Part shown: positions 27,880 to 37,662 of the stretch, in pieces
Layout: each line of letters opens with the position of its first letter
How positions within the stretch are numbered: position 1 is the first letter of the stretch
DNA from: Streptococcus anginosus subsp. whileyi MAS624
Lineage (GTDB): Bacteria > Bacillota > Bacilli > Lactobacillales > Streptococcaceae
DNA length: 64,000 nucleotides
Reading direction: 5' to 3'
NCBI RefSeq assembly: GCF_000478925.1
Contig: NZ_AP013072.1
Span: 660,501 to 724,500, forward strand
Program-made: the position numbers and the translations under genes
Notes under the pieces: generated by a model
Told to the model about the DNA's origin: nothing
The model's input: the letters and a program-made list of their open reading frames with translations, nothing else
Database searches by the model: none

Positions 27880-28619
27880 TGAATATTATAACCTCAAAAG
27901 CTAATAATGTGGTAAAAAATACTAAAAAATTACTTCAAAAAAAATATCGGAAAGACTCATACTTAATTGAGGGCTGGCATTTATTTGAAGAAGCAGTCAA
28001 TGCACAAGCTAACATTCAGCATATTTTTGTTTTAGAAGAATTTGTCGACAGAGTGCAGGATTTTCCTCAAGTTCATGTAGTGACAGCAGAAATTTTGGCG
28101 GATTTGGCTGATTCCAAAACACCGCAGGGCATCGTGGCAGAAATTGCTTTTGAAAAACAGATGCTTCCTTCCGTTCTCAAAGGGAAATATCTTTTTTTAG
28201 AAGATGTGCAAGATCCGGGGAATGTGGGCACGATTATCCGAACAGCTGATGCGGCTGGTTATGACGGGGTGTTTATTTCGCAGCATTCAGCAGATATTTA
28301 CAATCTGAAAACTCTACGCTCCATGCAAGGCAGTCACTTTCATTTGCCTATTTACCGAGTAAAAACAGCAGATTTTCTTGACCTTGCTAAACAGGCACAA
28401 TTGCCGATATTGGCAACAACGCTTTCAAAAGATTCGATGGATTATCGGAAGTTAGCACCACTGTCGAATTTTGCTCTTGTGTTGGGAAATGAAGGACAGG
28501 GCATTAGTTCTGAAATGGCAGAAGCAGCTGATTACCTCATTCATATTTCGATGAAAGGACAAGCTGAGAGTTTAAATGTCGCCGTGGCAGCAGGTATTCT
28601 CATCTTTGCTTTAAGCTAA
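27879..28619 (+). CDS. TrmH/SpoU-family RNA 2'-O-methyltransferase
   Basis: A 246-residue SPOUT methyltransferase with an N-terminal L30e-like substrate-binding domain (about 1-95) and the knotted SAM-binding domain. Motif 1 is LEDVQDPGNVGTIIRTADAA, motif 2 LVLGNEGQGISSEM, and motif 3 ESLNVAVAAGILIF. The target is probably rRNA (RlmB-like), but the exact nucleotide cannot be read from sequence. It appears to be translated from a leaderless mRNA. Confidence 0.9.
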   Translation: MNIITSKANNVVKNTKKLLQKKYRKDSYLIEGWHLFEEAVNAQANIQHIFVLEEFVDRVQDFPQVHVVTAEILADLADSKTPQGIVAEIAFEKQMLPSVLKGKYLFLEDVQDPGNVGTIIRTADAAGYDGVFISQHSADIYNLKTLRSMQGSHFHLPIYRVKTADFLDLAKQAQLPILATTLSKDSMDYRKLAPLSNFALVLGNEGQGISSEMAEAADYLIHISMKGQAESLNVAVAAGILIFALS

Positions 28620-28664
28620 AATTTAGAAATATATTTATAATTAGAAGCACATGGAGGTGGTTCT

Positions 28665-29156
28665 ATGCTTTATAAAGAAGACAAAGAGTATATGGAGCAT
28701 GTTGGACAATTGATTGCTCAACCACGCGTCCAGAAATTAAAAACCATAACACACCATATTTATTCCAATCGCTTGGAGCATTCGATTCATGTTAGTTATA
28801 CGAGCTATAAAATTGCTAAAAAATTAGGTTGGGATGCAAAAAGTACCGCGCGTGGTGGTCTTCTGCACGATATGTTTTACTACGATTGGCGGGAAACGAA
28901 ATTTAATAAAAGCCATGCTTGGGTACACCCTCGTTTAGCAGTACGAAATGCACGGAAAGTAACCAATTTAAATAAAGTAGAAGAAGACATCATTATCAAA
29001 CACATGTGGGGTGCAACAGTAGCACCACCACGGTATAAAGAAGGCTATATTGTCACTATGGTGGATAAATACTGGGCAATCAAGGAAGCCATGGCGCCAG
29101 TTCGGAAAAGAATGGCTAAAAGAAGACTTTTCCATCGAAAAATGTTAAAATCGTAA
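28665..29156 (+). CDS. HD domain protein
   Basis: A 163-residue HD-superfamily metal-dependent phosphohydrolase. Conserved residues include His in LEHSIHVS, the HD pair in GGLLHDMFYYDW and a later Asp in TMVDKYWAIKEAM. The substrate is unknown; nucleotides or phosphate esters are usual. AGGTGG precedes the start. It lies between the rRNA methylase and the Bax-inhibitor-like gene and probably shares their transcript. Confidence 0.85.
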   Translation: MLYKEDKEYMEHVGQLIAQPRVQKLKTITHHIYSNRLEHSIHVSYTSYKIAKKLGWDAKSTARGGLLHDMFYYDWRETKFNKSHAWVHPRLAVRNARKVTNLNKVEEDIIIKHMWGATVAPPRYKEGYIVTMVDKYWAIKEAMAPVRKRMAKRRLFHRKMLKS

Positions 29157-29181
29157 CATATCATAATAAAGGAGAGAGCTT

Positions 29182-29865
29182 ATGAACAATACAGTTATTC
29201 AAGAAAATAGTGGTATCAATAGTTTTTATGCAAAAGTATACTCTTTAGTTGGAATGGGGATTGGTATTTCTGCTCTTGTATCAGCACTAATGCTGACCAT
29301 CTTTCAAGATGTGATTTTGTCTGTCATGACAGGAAATACTTGGATTTTTTACTTAGCAATTTTTGCTGAGCTGATCCTTGTCTGGGTAGCTTCGGGCATG
29401 TCTGCTAAAAACAATCCAGCTGCATTGCCAACTTTTCTAGTTTATTCGGCTTTAAATGGTTTTACGATTAGTTTAGTGTTGGCTCTTTACACACAAGCAA
29501 CAGTTTTAGCAGCCTTTGTTACTTCTTCTGCAATGTTTTTTGCGATGGCACTGATTGGCAAATTTACTAAGAAGGATTTGTCTGGTCTAGGCAGAGCTTT
29601 TATTGCAGGGTTAATTGGAATTATCATCGCTAGTTTGGTGAATATTTTCCTTAAAAATTCTGGACTGGATTTCATCATTAGTATTATTAGTGTGATTATC
29701 TTTTCTGGTTTGATTGCTTGGGATAATCAACGAATCCGCTATGTCTATGAGCAATCGGGAGGAAATGTAGCAGCTGGTTGGGCAGTTTCATTGGCCTTGA
29801 GCTTGTATCTTGATTTTATCAATTTATTCCTAAGTATTCTTCGTATTTTTGGAAGAGATAATTAA
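29182..29865 (+). CDS. Bax inhibitor-1/YccA family membrane protein
   Basis: A 227-residue polytopic protein with about seven membrane helices, of the BI-1 (YccA/YetJ) family. Related bacterial proteins act as pH-sensitive Ca2+ leak channels or modulate FtsH. The C-terminal region ISVIIFSGLIAWDNQRIRYVY and ALSLYLDFINLFLSILRIFG match the family signature, including the Asp pair. AGGAGAG precedes the start. A hairpin with a T7 run follows. Confidence 0.9.
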   Translation: MNNTVIQENSGINSFYAKVYSLVGMGIGISALVSALMLTIFQDVILSVMTGNTWIFYLAIFAELILVWVASGMSAKNNPAALPTFLVYSALNGFTISLVLALYTQATVLAAFVTSSAMFFAMALIGKFTKKDLSGLGRAFIAGLIGIIIASLVNIFLKNSGLDFIISIISVIIFSGLIAWDNQRIRYVYEQSGGNVAAGWAVSLALSLYLDFINLFLSILRIFGRDN

Positions 29866-29878
29866 ACGTAAGAATATC

Positions 29879-29912
29879 AGAAGTTGGACTGGTTCCAGCT
29901 TCTTTTTTTATG
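29879..29912 (+). terminator. Terminator after the BI-1 gene
   Basis: AGAAGTTGGA pairs with TCCAGCTTCT and is followed by TTTTTTT. Confidence 0.85.
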
Positions 29913-29972
29913 GCTATGGCTTCTTCTTTTATGATATAATAAAGCAAATGAAAAGAAAGTATGAGACTTGCT

Positions 29973-31223
29973 ATGAAAGAACCATTTCTTAGTCGCGAAA
30001 AGTTAGCTGAAATCACTGCTCAATTTCCAACTCCATTTCATTTGTATGATGAGAAAGGAATTAGTGAGACAGCTCGTGCGCTTCAGAAAGCCTTTTCTTG
30101 GAATCAAGGATTTAAAGAGTATTTTGCAGTGAAGGCAACTCCGAATCCAACTATTTTGAAAATCTTGAAAGAAGAAGGCTGTGGAGTAGATTGTGCCAGC
30201 TATGTAGAACTTTTGATGAGCCAAAAAGTAGGTTTTTCAGGAAATGACATGATGTTTTCGTCCAATGACACGCCTGCAAAAGAAATGCAATTTGCGCGTG
30301 AATTGGGAGCTACTATCAATCTTGATGCTTATGAAGATGTTGCATTTTTACAGGAAGTGGCGAGCATTCCAGAAATCATTTCTTGCCGCTATAACCCAGG
30401 CGGTGTATTTGAGTTGGGAACAGATATTATGGATTCTCCAGAAGAAGCCAAATTCGGGATGACCAAAGAACAACTCATCCAAGCATTTAAAGATTTAAAA
30501 AATTTGGGCGTTAAAAAATTTGGGATTCATGCCTTATTAGCTTCTAATACTGTTATGAATCATTATTATCCTGAATTAGCCCATCAGCTATTTGAATTAG
30601 CCGTTGAGGTCGTAGCTGAGACCAATGTGGATCTGGATTTTATCAATCTTTCAGGCGGAGTAGGCGTTCCTTATCGTCCAGAAGAAAAAGCAAATGACAT
30701 TTTAGCGATTGGACAAGGAGTTCGTCGAGTTTATGAGGAAATTTTAACACCTGCAGGCTTAGGAAAGGTTAAAATTTTTACGGAACTGGGACGTTTTATG
30801 CTGGCCCCTCATGGATTGTTGGTGACGAAAGTATTGCATAAAAAGAAAACTTATCGCACTTACATTGGTGTAGATGCTTCAGCAGTAAACCTGCTGCGCC
30901 CTGCTATGTATGGCGCTTATCACCATATTACAAATATAGACCATCCAGACGGACAGACAGAAATAGTAGATGTGGTCGGCAGTCTTTGCGAAAACAATGA
31001 TAAATTTGCCATTCAGCGCGAACTGCCGATTACCAATATTGGAGATACCTTGGTGATTCACGATACAGGAGCACATGGTTTTTCAATGGGCTATCAGTAC
31101 AATGCTAAACTTCGTTCAGCTGAAATTTTACTGGAAGAAGACGGCGGTGTACGAATGATTCGGCGTGCTGAAATACCAGAGGATTACTTCGCAACTTTGT
31201 ATGGCTTTGATTTTGAAAAATAG
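29973..31223 (+). CDS. lysA: Diaminopimelate decarboxylase LysA
   Basis: A 416-residue PLP enzyme of the alanine racemase-like fold that converts meso-diaminopimelate to L-lysine, needed for protein and for Lys-type peptidoglycan. PLP Lys54 lies in EYFAVKATPNP; the phosphate-binding region is NLSGGVGVPYRPEE; the partner-subunit catalytic Cys is in GSLCENND. The segment that normally reads HxHIGS is FGIHALLASN, as in the streptococcal subtype. ATG 29973 gives the usual N-terminus; ATG 29961 is an alternative and the ribosome-binding site (AAAGAAAG) does not decide between them. Confidence 0.9.
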   Translation: MKEPFLSREKLAEITAQFPTPFHLYDEKGISETARALQKAFSWNQGFKEYFAVKATPNPTILKILKEEGCGVDCASYVELLMSQKVGFSGNDMMFSSNDTPAKEMQFARELGATINLDAYEDVAFLQEVASIPEIISCRYNPGGVFELGTDIMDSPEEAKFGMTKEQLIQAFKDLKNLGVKKFGIHALLASNTVMNHYYPELAHQLFELAVEVVAETNVDLDFINLSGGVGVPYRPEEKANDILAIGQGVRRVYEEILTPAGLGKVKIFTELGRFMLAPHGLLVTKVLHKKKTYRTYIGVDASAVNLLRPAMYGAYHHITNIDHPDGQTEIVDVVGSLCENNDKFAIQRELPITNIGDTLVIHDTGAHGFSMGYQYNAKLRSAEILLEEDGGVRMIRRAEIPEDYFATLYGFDFEK

Positions 31224-31277
31224 ACAATTTTTGATATAATAAGAAAATGTAAAAAGGGAAAAGAGGATTACATATTT

Positions 31278-31526
31278 ATGAATTTACTATTAGCTATTTT
31301 GTTGATTATTGTGGCTTTTTTTGGTGGCATGCTCGCTGGAATGTATCTAGTTCGCAAACAAATTGAAAAAGAATTTGCAGACAATCCACGTTTGAATATT
31401 GATGCGGTTCGTACAATGCTATCTGCAAATGGACAAAAACCAAATGAAGCAAAGGTACAACAAGTGTATCGTCAAATTAAAAATCAACAAAAAGCAGCAC
31501 TTGAAAATGCTAAAAAGAAAAAATAA
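31278..31526 (+). CDS. YneF family (UPF0154) membrane protein
   Basis: An 82-residue protein with one N-terminal membrane helix ([22 protein letters not shown]) and a basic cytoplasmic tail. The conserved [32 protein letters not shown] identifies the UPF0154 family. Function unknown. It lies between lysA and murI in its own short unit. Confidence 0.92.
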   Translation: MNLLLAILLIIVAFFGGMLAGMYLVRKQIEKEFADNPRLNIDAVRTMLSANGQKPNEAKVQQVYRQIKNQQKAALENAKKKK

Positions 31527-31571
31527 GCTGTTAAAACAGTATAAAATTTGATTTTTAAAGAGATAAATGAA

Positions 31572-31600
31572 TGGGGATTTGGGACTTGCACCCAGTCCCT
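31572..31600 (+). terminator. Hairpin between yneF and murI
   Basis: GGGACT pairs with AGTCCC around a 7-base loop, followed by TTCTTT. A modest terminator. Confidence 0.5.
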
Positions 31601-31619
31601 TCTTTAGAAAGAAGAACTT

Positions 31620-32414
31620 ATGGATAATCGACCAATTGGTTTTTTAGACTCAGGAGTGGGCGGTTTGACAGTTGTTCGTGAATTGATGCGGCAGCTTCCA
31701 CATGAGGAAGTGATTTATATCGGTGATTCTGCACGTGCGCCTTATGGACCAAGACCAGCAGATCAGATTCGCGAATATACATGGCAATTAGTGCAATTTC
31801 TTTTAACTAAAAATGTCAAAATGATTGTTCTTGCCTGCAATACAGCTACTGCTGTGGTTTGGGAAGAAATCAAAGAAAAATTGGATATTCCAGTTTTGGG
31901 AGTGATTTTACCGGGAGCTAGTGCAGCAATTAAAGCCTCTCAACATGGGACGATTGGCATTATTGGAACGCCAATGACGATTCAATCAGATATTTATCGG
32001 CAAAAAATCGAACGTCTCTTACCGGAAGTGGAGGTGACAAGTCTTTCTTGTCCCAAGTTTGTCCCACTGGTAGAGTCTAACGAGCTGTCGTCTAGCATTA
32101 CGAAAAAAGTGGTCTATGAGAGTTTGATGCCGTTAAAAGGTAAGGTAGATACTTTAGTGCTAGGCTGTACGCATTATCCTTTGCTAAAACCAATCATTCA
32201 AAATGTAATGGGACCAACAGTGAAACTGATTGATAGTGGAGCAGAATGCGTGCGGGACATTTCTGTTTTGCTCAATTATTTTGAAATCAATCACAGCAGA
32301 GAAGGAGAACTTCCTCAACACCGCTTTTTTACAACAGCAAATGCGAAAAGTTTTGCTGAAATTGCAGAAACGTGGTTAAATAAAGAAATAAATGTGGAGC
32401 ATGTGACCTTATGA
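31620..32414 (+). CDS. murI: Glutamate racemase MurI
   Basis: The 264-residue cofactor-independent racemase makes D-glutamate for peptidoglycan. The two catalytic cysteines are C73 (LACNTATAV) and C183 (LGCTHYPLL), and the N-terminal [12 protein letters not shown] is typical. It opens a block of nine genes joined by overlaps: the next start, at 32411, overlaps its stop by 4 bases. Confidence 0.97.
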   Translation: MDNRPIGFLDSGVGGLTVVRELMRQLPHEEVIYIGDSARAPYGPRPADQIREYTWQLVQFLLTKNVKMIVLACNTATAVVWEEIKEKLDIPVLGVILPGASAAIKASQHGTIGIIGTPMTIQSDIYRQKIERLLPEVEVTSLSCPKFVPLVESNELSSSITKKVVYESLMPLKGKVDTLVLGCTHYPLLKPIIQNVMGPTVKLIDSGAECVRDISVLLNYFEINHSREGELPQHRFFTTANAKSFAEIAETWLNKEINVEHVTL

Positions 32415-33397
32415 GTAGCAAAATTTATGAGTATAAAGATACCCAAGATTGGTATGTTGGAGAATGGTCTCCCTATGGTGGTGGATTCTATTTTAAAGAT
32501 GTCGTTTCAGAAGAATTGAGTCGCATGGAAGAAGGGCTCCGTCAATTAGTAGTTGAAGAGCAGTCTTTTTCTGTTGCAGTGATTCAATATAATTCCATAA
32601 TGTCTTTTGTTCAATTTGTCCTGCAAATGATTAATGAAAATCAAGATTCACAGTTTCAGGCACAATTTCACAAGGGCGCTATTCTGATTACGGAAAAGGG
32701 ACAGTTAGTTTTAGTGCATTTGCCTAAAAATGGGATTCAGCTGAATGATTTCTTTTCTCAGAAAAACTTGTCAGGTTTGACAGTCGGAGATACGATTTTA
32801 GTCGCTACTCGCAATGAAGGAAAAACTGCTGAATTTCGTAAAATATTTGAAAAATTAGGCTACAAAATTGAAAACCTGAATGACTACCCTGATTTGCCAG
32901 AGGTAGCAGAAACTGGGATGACTTTTGAAGAAAATGCTCGTTTGAAAGCAGAGACCATTTCTAAGCTGACTGGCAAAATGGTATTGGCGGATGACTCAGG
33001 CTTAAAAGTGGATGCACTAGGTGGTCTTCCTGGAGTTTGGTCTGCTCGCTTTGCTGGAAATGATGCAACAGACTTAGAAAACAATGCAAAATTGCTACAT
33101 GAATTAGCAATGGTTTTCGACTTGAAAGATCGCTCTGCGCAGTTTCATACCACTCTGGTAGTGGCAAGTCCTGACAAAGAAAGTCTGGTCGTAGAGGCTG
33201 ACTGGCCAGGCTATATCAATTTTGAGCCGAAAGGTGAAAATGGATTTGGCTATGATCCTTTATTTTTAGTAGGTGAAACAGGCAAAACATCTGCAGAATT
33301 AACAATGGAAGAAAAAAACGCTCAATCACATCGAGCTCAAGCAGTTCAAAAATTAGTGGAGGTATTTCCAACATGGCAAAACAAACCATCATCGTAA
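32411..33397 (+). CDS. rdgB: RdgB/HAM1 dITP/XTP pyrophosphatase with N-terminal extension
   Basis: 328 residues. From about residue 130 it is a standard Rdg[20 protein letters not shown] (substrate-binding SxNxxK region), [18 protein letters not shown] with the catalytic Asp, and GYDPLFLV. It hydrolyses ITP, dITP and XTP, keeping non-canonical purines out of nucleic acids. The first 125 or so residues (with [18 protein letters not shown]) form an extra domain typical of streptococci, of unknown role. It overlaps murI by 4 bases and the phosphodiesterase gene by 25. Confidence 0.94.
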   Translation: MSSKIYEYKDTQDWYVGEWSPYGGGFYFKDVVSEELSRMEEGLRQLVVEEQSFSVAVIQYNSIMSFVQFVLQMINENQDSQFQAQFHKGAILITEKGQLVLVHLPKNGIQLNDFFSQKNLSGLTVGDTILVATRNEGKTAEFRKIFEKLGYKIENLNDYPDLPEVAETGMTFEENARLKAETISKLTGKMVLADDSGLKVDALGGLPGVWSARFAGNDATDLENNAKLLHELAMVFDLKDRSAQFHTTLVVASPDKESLVVEADWPGYINFEPKGENGFGYDPLFLVGETGKTSAELTMEEKNAQSHRAQAVQKLVEVFPTWQNKPSS

Positions 33398-33894
33398 TGA
33401 GTGATTCTCATGGAGATCGTGCTATTGTAGAAGAGATAAAGACCTATTATCTAGGAAAAGTAGATGCTATTTTTCATAATGGTGATTCTGAGCTGCCAAG
33501 TGATGACGAAGTGTGGCAAGGAATTTACGTTGTAGCAGGGAACATGGATTTCTATGGTGGGTATCCAGACCGTTTAGTGACAGACTTAAACGGCACCATT
33601 ATTGCGCAAACTCACGGACATCTTCAACAGATCAATTTTGGTTTTCAAAAATTGGATCTCTGGGCACAAGAGGTAAATGCAGATATTTGTTTGTATGGGC
33701 ATTTACATATTCCAGATGCGTGGATGGAAGGAAAAACACTCTTTTTAAATCCAGGTTCTATCAGCCGACCGCGCGGTGTTATCAATGAGCGACTTTATGC
33801 TAAGGTAGAGATTAGTGATGATGCATTTCAAGTGGACTATTATACGCGTCAACACGAACTGTATTCTCGCCTATCAAAGGAGTTTACTCGATGA
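33373..33894 (+). CDS. YfcE/MJ0936-family metallophosphodiesterase
   Basis: A 173-residue calcineurin-like phosphoesterase. Metal ligands are visible in [31 protein letters not shown] and LYGHLHIP, in the family order. It hydrolyses phosphodiesters in vitro in relatives; the natural substrate is unknown. GTGGAGG precedes the start, which lies 25 bases inside rdgB. Confidence 0.93.
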   Translation: MAKQTIIVMSDSHGDRAIVEEIKTYYLGKVDAIFHNGDSELPSDDEVWQGIYVVAGNMDFYGGYPDRLVTDLNGTIIAQTHGHLQQINFGFQKLDLWAQEVNADICLYGHLHIPDAWMEGKTLFLNPGSISRPRGVINERLYAKVEISDDAFQVDYYTRQHELYSRLSKEFTR

Positions 33895-34352
33895 TTGCCA
33901 AAGAATTTGAAAATTTTCTCTTACAGCAAGAAGATACTTTTTTAACACCGGCAGAAAACTTGGCTGTTTTAATTGATACTCACAATGCTGATCATGCTAT
34001 TTTGTTGTTGAGTCAGATGACCTATTCGCGAGTACCCGTTGTGACAGATCAGAAAAAGTTTGTTGGAACTATTTCGCTGACAGATATCTTGTCTTACCAA
34101 ATGCAGCATGAAATCCCTGATGAGGAATTTATGACAACGGATATTGTTCACATGGCGAAAAAAGATGACCTGACAGTCGATCCGGATTTTACATTGACAG
34201 AAGTGCTGCATAAGTTAGTAGACGAGTCCTTCTTGCCAGTTGTTGATCGGGACAATACATTTCAAGGAATTATTACACGCAAATCTATCCTAAAAGCAGT
34301 TAATGCTCTTTTGCATAGTTTTGCGAATGAATACGAGATTCATCCAAAATGA
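33891..34352 (+). CDS. cbpB: CBS-pair protein CbpB
   Basis: A 153-residue protein made of two CBS motifs (about 15-75 and 85-145, with VPVVTDQKKFVGTISLTDIL and LPVVDRDNTFQGIITRKSIL). In streptococci the gene in this position is annotated as the c-di-AMP-binding protein CbpB. In Listeria and Bacillus CbpB/DarB signals c-di-AMP and K+ status to the (p)ppGpp synthetase. It overlaps both neighbours by 4 bases. Confidence 0.9.
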   Translation: MIAKEFENFLLQQEDTFLTPAENLAVLIDTHNADHAILLLSQMTYSRVPVVTDQKKFVGTISLTDILSYQMQHEIPDEEFMTTDIVHMAKKDDLTVDPDFTLTEVLHKLVDESFLPVVDRDNTFQGIITRKSILKAVNALLHSFANEYEIHPK

Positions 34353-35080
34353 AAGAAGAAATAACAACCTTTTTAGAAGGAAAAAATTTATCTGATAATT
34401 CAAAAACAGCTTATTTTTATGATTTGGAGCAATTCGTAGATGTGACCCATGCAAAAATTACAGAGACCAATCTGCGGATTTACCAAGCTTCTATCGCTGA
34501 CTTCAAACCTTCTGTTCAAAAACGAAAATTATCTGCTGTCAATCAATTTTTGCATTATTTATATAAGCAACGATTGATTTCAGACTTTTATCGTTTGGAG
34601 TTGCCAAAAGTGGGAATCCCGAAAGAACATGATGCGGAAATTTTGGATTTGTCTGATTTTTATGCAGATACAAATCAATACAACGGTCGTTTAATTGCCT
34701 TACTTATTCTAGAAATGGGGCTTTTACCAAACGAAATTTTGCAGTTGAAGGTAGCAGATGTCAATCTGGATTTTCAGATTATTCGCATTGAGAAAGCAGG
34801 TCAAAAGCGCATTGTGCCCATTCCAGACCAGTTGATTGGAGAACTGGAAACAACTCTGGAAGGAACTTATTTGTTAGAAAAGAATGGGAAAAGCTATTCG
34901 CGGCAATGGGGCTTTCGTCAATTAGAAGCTTTTTTGATTGAAAAAAAACAAGCTGCTTTATCAGCTCAGAGTTTGCGGGAGCAATATATTTTACGTCAGC
35001 GAGAAAAAGGTGTAGAAATATATGAAATTGCGCGCAATTTAGGCTTGAAAACAATGATGACATTGGAAAAATATAGATAA
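34349..35080 (+). CDS. xerD: XerD-like tyrosine recombinase homologue
   Basis: A 243-residue protein of the streptococcal XerD-like group, placed before scpAB as in pneumococcus. The SAM-like N-terminal domain (about 1-85) and the catalytic-domain fold are present. The active site is reduced: the box I Arg region reads [12 protein letters not shown] instead of GxRxxEL, and the box II HxLRH reads SLREQ. One Arg and the terminal Tyr (TLEKYR) remain. Recombinase activity is doubtful; a structural role in chromosome segregation is possible. Dimer resolution in streptococci uses XerS. Confidence 0.9.
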   Translation: MKEEITTFLEGKNLSDNSKTAYFYDLEQFVDVTHAKITETNLRIYQASIADFKPSVQKRKLSAVNQFLHYLYKQRLISDFYRLELPKVGIPKEHDAEILDLSDFYADTNQYNGRLIALLILEMGLLPNEILQLKVADVNLDFQIIRIEKAGQKRIVPIPDQLIGELETTLEGTYLLEKNGKSYSRQWGFRQLEAFLIEKKQAALSAQSLREQYILRQREKGVEIYEIARNLGLKTMMTLEKYR

Positions 35081-35790
35081 TGGACATAAAAATTAAAGAT
35101 TTTGAAGGCCCATTGGACTTATTGCTTCATTTGGTGTCAAGATACCAAATGGATATCTATGATGTGCCGATTACAGAGGTCATTGAGCAATATCTGGCTT
35201 ACGTAGCGACGCTTCAAGCTATGAAGTTAGAAGTGACGGGTGAATACATGGTAATGGCAAGTCAGCTCATGTTGATTAAAAGCCGAAAACTCTTACCCAA
35301 AGTAGCTGATAGCTTAGAAACTGAAGAAGATTTGGAGCAAGATTTGCTTTCTCAAATTGAGGAATATCGGAAATTCAAATTGTTAGGTGAGAAAATGGCG
35401 GAGCAACATGAAGAACGAGCTCTTTATTATTCCAAACCTAAAATTGAATTGGTGTATGAAGATGCAACATTGCTCCATGATAAGACAACGATTGATTTGT
35501 TTTTGGCTTTTTCTAAATTGATGACGCAAAAAAGAGAAGAATTTGCTCAAAGTCATACAACGATTGTCAAAGATGAATATAAAATCGAAGACATGATGGA
35601 TGTGATACGTGAGCGCTGTTATTCTCAAGAAAAACTTGCTCTGCAAGCCATTTTTTCAGAAACAAAAGATATGAACGAAGTGATTACCTTATTTTTAGCG
35701 ACATTGGAATTAGTAAAAGTTCAGGAAATTCAAGTGATACAAGAAGAAAATTTTGGGAATATTTATCTAATAGGAAAAAGAAATGAGTAA
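35080..35790 (+). CDS. scpA: Segregation and condensation protein A
   Basis: The 236-residue kleisin subunit of the SMC-ScpAB condensin. The N-terminal [27 protein letters not shown] contacts the SMC neck; the C-terminal winged helix (about 170-236) contacts the SMC head, with the ScpB-binding linker between. The start shares a base with the xerD stop. scpB overlaps its end by 8 bases, which favours balanced expression of the complex. Confidence 0.96.
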   Translation: MDIKIKDFEGPLDLLLHLVSRYQMDIYDVPITEVIEQYLAYVATLQAMKLEVTGEYMVMASQLMLIKSRKLLPKVADSLETEEDLEQDLLSQIEEYRKFKLLGEKMAEQHEERALYYSKPKIELVYEDATLLHDKTTIDLFLAFSKLMTQKREEFAQSHTTIVKDEYKIEDMMDVIRERCYSQEKLALQAIFSETKDMNEVITLFLATLELVKVQEIQVIQEENFGNIYLIGKRNE

Positions 35791-36349
35791 GTTAGCAGAG
35801 ATTGAAGCCCTGCTCTTTGTAGCGGGCGAGGACGGCTTGCGTGTCCGTCAACTGGCAGAGCTCCTCTCTATGCCTCCTACGGGAGTGACACAGAGTTTGG
35901 AGAAATTGGCAGAAAAGTATCAAAAAGATGAAGATTCAAGTCTTGCCTTGTTAGAGACGTCGAATACTTATAAAATTGTTACCAAGCAAGATTTTGCTGA
36001 ATTGTTGCGGGAATATTCAAAAGCCCCTATCAATCAAAGTTTATCAAGAGCTGCCTTGGAAACTTTGTCCATTATTGCTTATAAGCAGCCTATTACGAGA
36101 ATGGAAGTGGATGAGATTCGTGGGGTCAATTCTAGTGGTGCGATTTCAAAGTTGCAGATGTTTGACTTGATTCGTGAAAATGGAAAAAAAGAAGTGCTAG
36201 GGCGCCCAAATCTTTATGTGACAACGGATTATTTTTTGGATTATATGGGAATCAATAGCTTAGAAGAATTGCCAATAGTAGAAGAGACAGAGTTAATAGC
36301 AGAAGAAAGTCAGCTATTTACTGAAAGGATAGAGGATGAGAATCAATAA
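35783..36349 (+). CDS. scpB: Segregation and condensation protein B
   Basis: The 188-residue partner of ScpA, with two winged-helix domains. Family motifs include [22 protein letters not shown] near the N-terminus and [25 protein letters not shown] in the centre. ScpB dimers clamp ScpA in the SMC complex. It overlaps scpA and rluB. Confidence 0.96.
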   Translation: MSKLAEIEALLFVAGEDGLRVRQLAELLSMPPTGVTQSLEKLAEKYQKDEDSSLALLETSNTYKIVTKQDFAELLREYSKAPINQSLSRAALETLSIIAYKQPITRMEVDEIRGVNSSGAISKLQMFDLIRENGKKEVLGRPNLYVTTDYFLDYMGINSLEELPIVEETELIAEESQLFTERIEDENQ

Positions 36350-37061
36350 ATATATTGCCCATGCTGGGATTGCGAGCCGTAGAAAGGCAGAAGAGTTGAT
36401 AAAACAAGGGCTTGTCACTGTGAATGGACAAGTTGTTCGTGAGTTGGCGACGACGATTAAGTTAGGTGATCGTGTTGAGGTCAGTGGTCAGCCGATTTAC
36501 AGTGAAGAAAAAGTGTACTACCTCTTAAATAAGCCACGGGGTGTTATTTCAAGCGTGACAGATGACAAAGGTCGTCAAACAGTAGTTGATTTGTTACCAA
36601 ATGTCACAGAGAGAATCTATCCAGTTGGTCGACTTGATTGGGATACGTCAGGTGCTTTGATTTTGACAAATGATGGCGATTTTACAGATGAGATGATTCA
36701 TCCGCGAAATGAAATTGATAAGGTCTATGTAGCTCGTGTCAAGGGGGTGGCTGATAAAGAAGTTCTCCGTCCCTTGACCAAAGGTGTGGAAGTTGATGGC
36801 AAAAAAACCAAACCAGCGGTTTACGAAATTCTGAAAGTAGACCCGGTTAAGAATCGTTCGGTTGTTCAGTTGACCATTCATGAAGGACGAAATCACCAAG
36901 TGAAAAAGATGTTTGAAGCTGTTGGCTTGCAAGTAGATAAACTTTCTCGTACGCAATTTGGTCATTTGAATTTAACTGGTCTTCGTCCGGGTGAAGCTCG
37001 CCGTCTCAATAAAAAAGAGGTCAGCCAGTTACATAACCTAGCTGTGACGAAGAAAAAATGA
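36336..37061 (+). CDS. rluB: Ribosomal large subunit pseudouridine synthase B
   Basis: A 241-residue RsuA/RluB-type pseudouridine synthase. The N-terminal S4 domain ([21 protein letters not shown]) is followed by the catalytic domain with [18 protein letters not shown], in which the Asp attacks the uridine, and [15 protein letters not shown]. It modifies the decoding or peptidyl-transferase region of 23S rRNA in relatives. It overlaps scpB by 14 bases and yidD by 4. Confidence 0.95.
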   Translation: MRINKYIAHAGIASRRKAEELIKQGLVTVNGQVVRELATTIKLGDRVEVSGQPIYSEEKVYYLLNKPRGVISSVTDDKGRQTVVDLLPNVTERIYPVGRLDWDTSGALILTNDGDFTDEMIHPRNEIDKVYVARVKGVADKEVLRPLTKGVEVDGKKTKPAVYEILKVDPVKNRSVVQLTIHEGRNHQVKKMFEAVGLQVDKLSRTQFGHLNLTGLRPGEARRLNKKEVSQLHNLAVTKKK

Positions 37062-37315
37062 TGAAAAAAATCTTTATCGCACCAGTGCGTTTTTATCAAA
37101 AGTTTATCTCGCCAGCCTTTCCACCTTCTTGTCGCTATCAGCCGACTTGCTCAAATTACATGATTCAAGCGATTGAAAAGCACGGTGCTAAAGGTGTCTT
37201 AATGGGAATTGCACGTATTTTGCGTTGTCATCCTTGGGCAGAAGGAGGAGATGATCCTGTACCAGATGTTTTTAGTTTGAAGCGCAATTATGCAGAAGAC
37301 AAAGAAAAAGGTTGA
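37058..37315 (+). CDS. yidD: Membrane protein insertion efficiency factor YidD
   Basis: An 85-residue YidD with the [24 protein letters not shown] signature, its three Cys and the [12 protein letters not shown] motif. It is thought to assist YidC-dependent insertion. It is the last gene of the murI block, overlapping rluB by 4 bases, while yidC itself lies 10 kb away on the other strand. Confidence 0.95.
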   Translation: MMKKIFIAPVRFYQKFISPAFPPSCRYQPTCSNYMIQAIEKHGAKGVLMGIARILRCHPWAEGGDDPVPDVFSLKRNYAEDKEKG

Positions 37316-37612
37316 GACGCATCCTCTATAAAGAGGTCAACCAGAGATTCTTTATAAAATACTATAACTTAATAGTACAAATAAGAAAAACGAATAATTT
37401 TGACATTCTAACTAACAGAAAATCAAAGTTGCTCGTTTTTTGTATTTCTCGCTGGCCTTTTGTTGCTGGTTCATCTCATACTCAATGAAAATTGAAAAGT
37501 TTTAAAGGCATTCGCTGTGTGAAATCTAACTATCTTTTCTATAAAGTCAGCTTAGACGAACGATTAAACTATCTTGAATCTACTTCGTATTTACTCTTCA
37601 TTTAAAGATTGA
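37316..37612. other. Intergenic region with a diverged streptococcal repeat fragment
   Basis: No gene is supported. From about 37478 the sequence TACTCAATGAAAATTGAAAAG and the following 110 bases resemble the start of an intergenic repeat very common in pneumococcus, strongly diverged here. The comparison is from memory and uncertain. Confidence 0.4.
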
Positions 37613-37637
37613 TATAATAATCATGAAAGCGCTTGTA
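37613..37637 (+). promoter_or_regulatory. -10 element with an overlapping cre-like palindrome
   Basis: TATAAT at 37613-37618 is followed at 37623-37637 by ATGAAAGCGCTTGTA, a CcpA-type palindrome with two deviations at its right end. CcpA control of the thioesterase gene is plausible. Confidence 0.55.
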
Positions 37638-37662
37638 AATTTAATTTTAAAAAGGAGAACAA

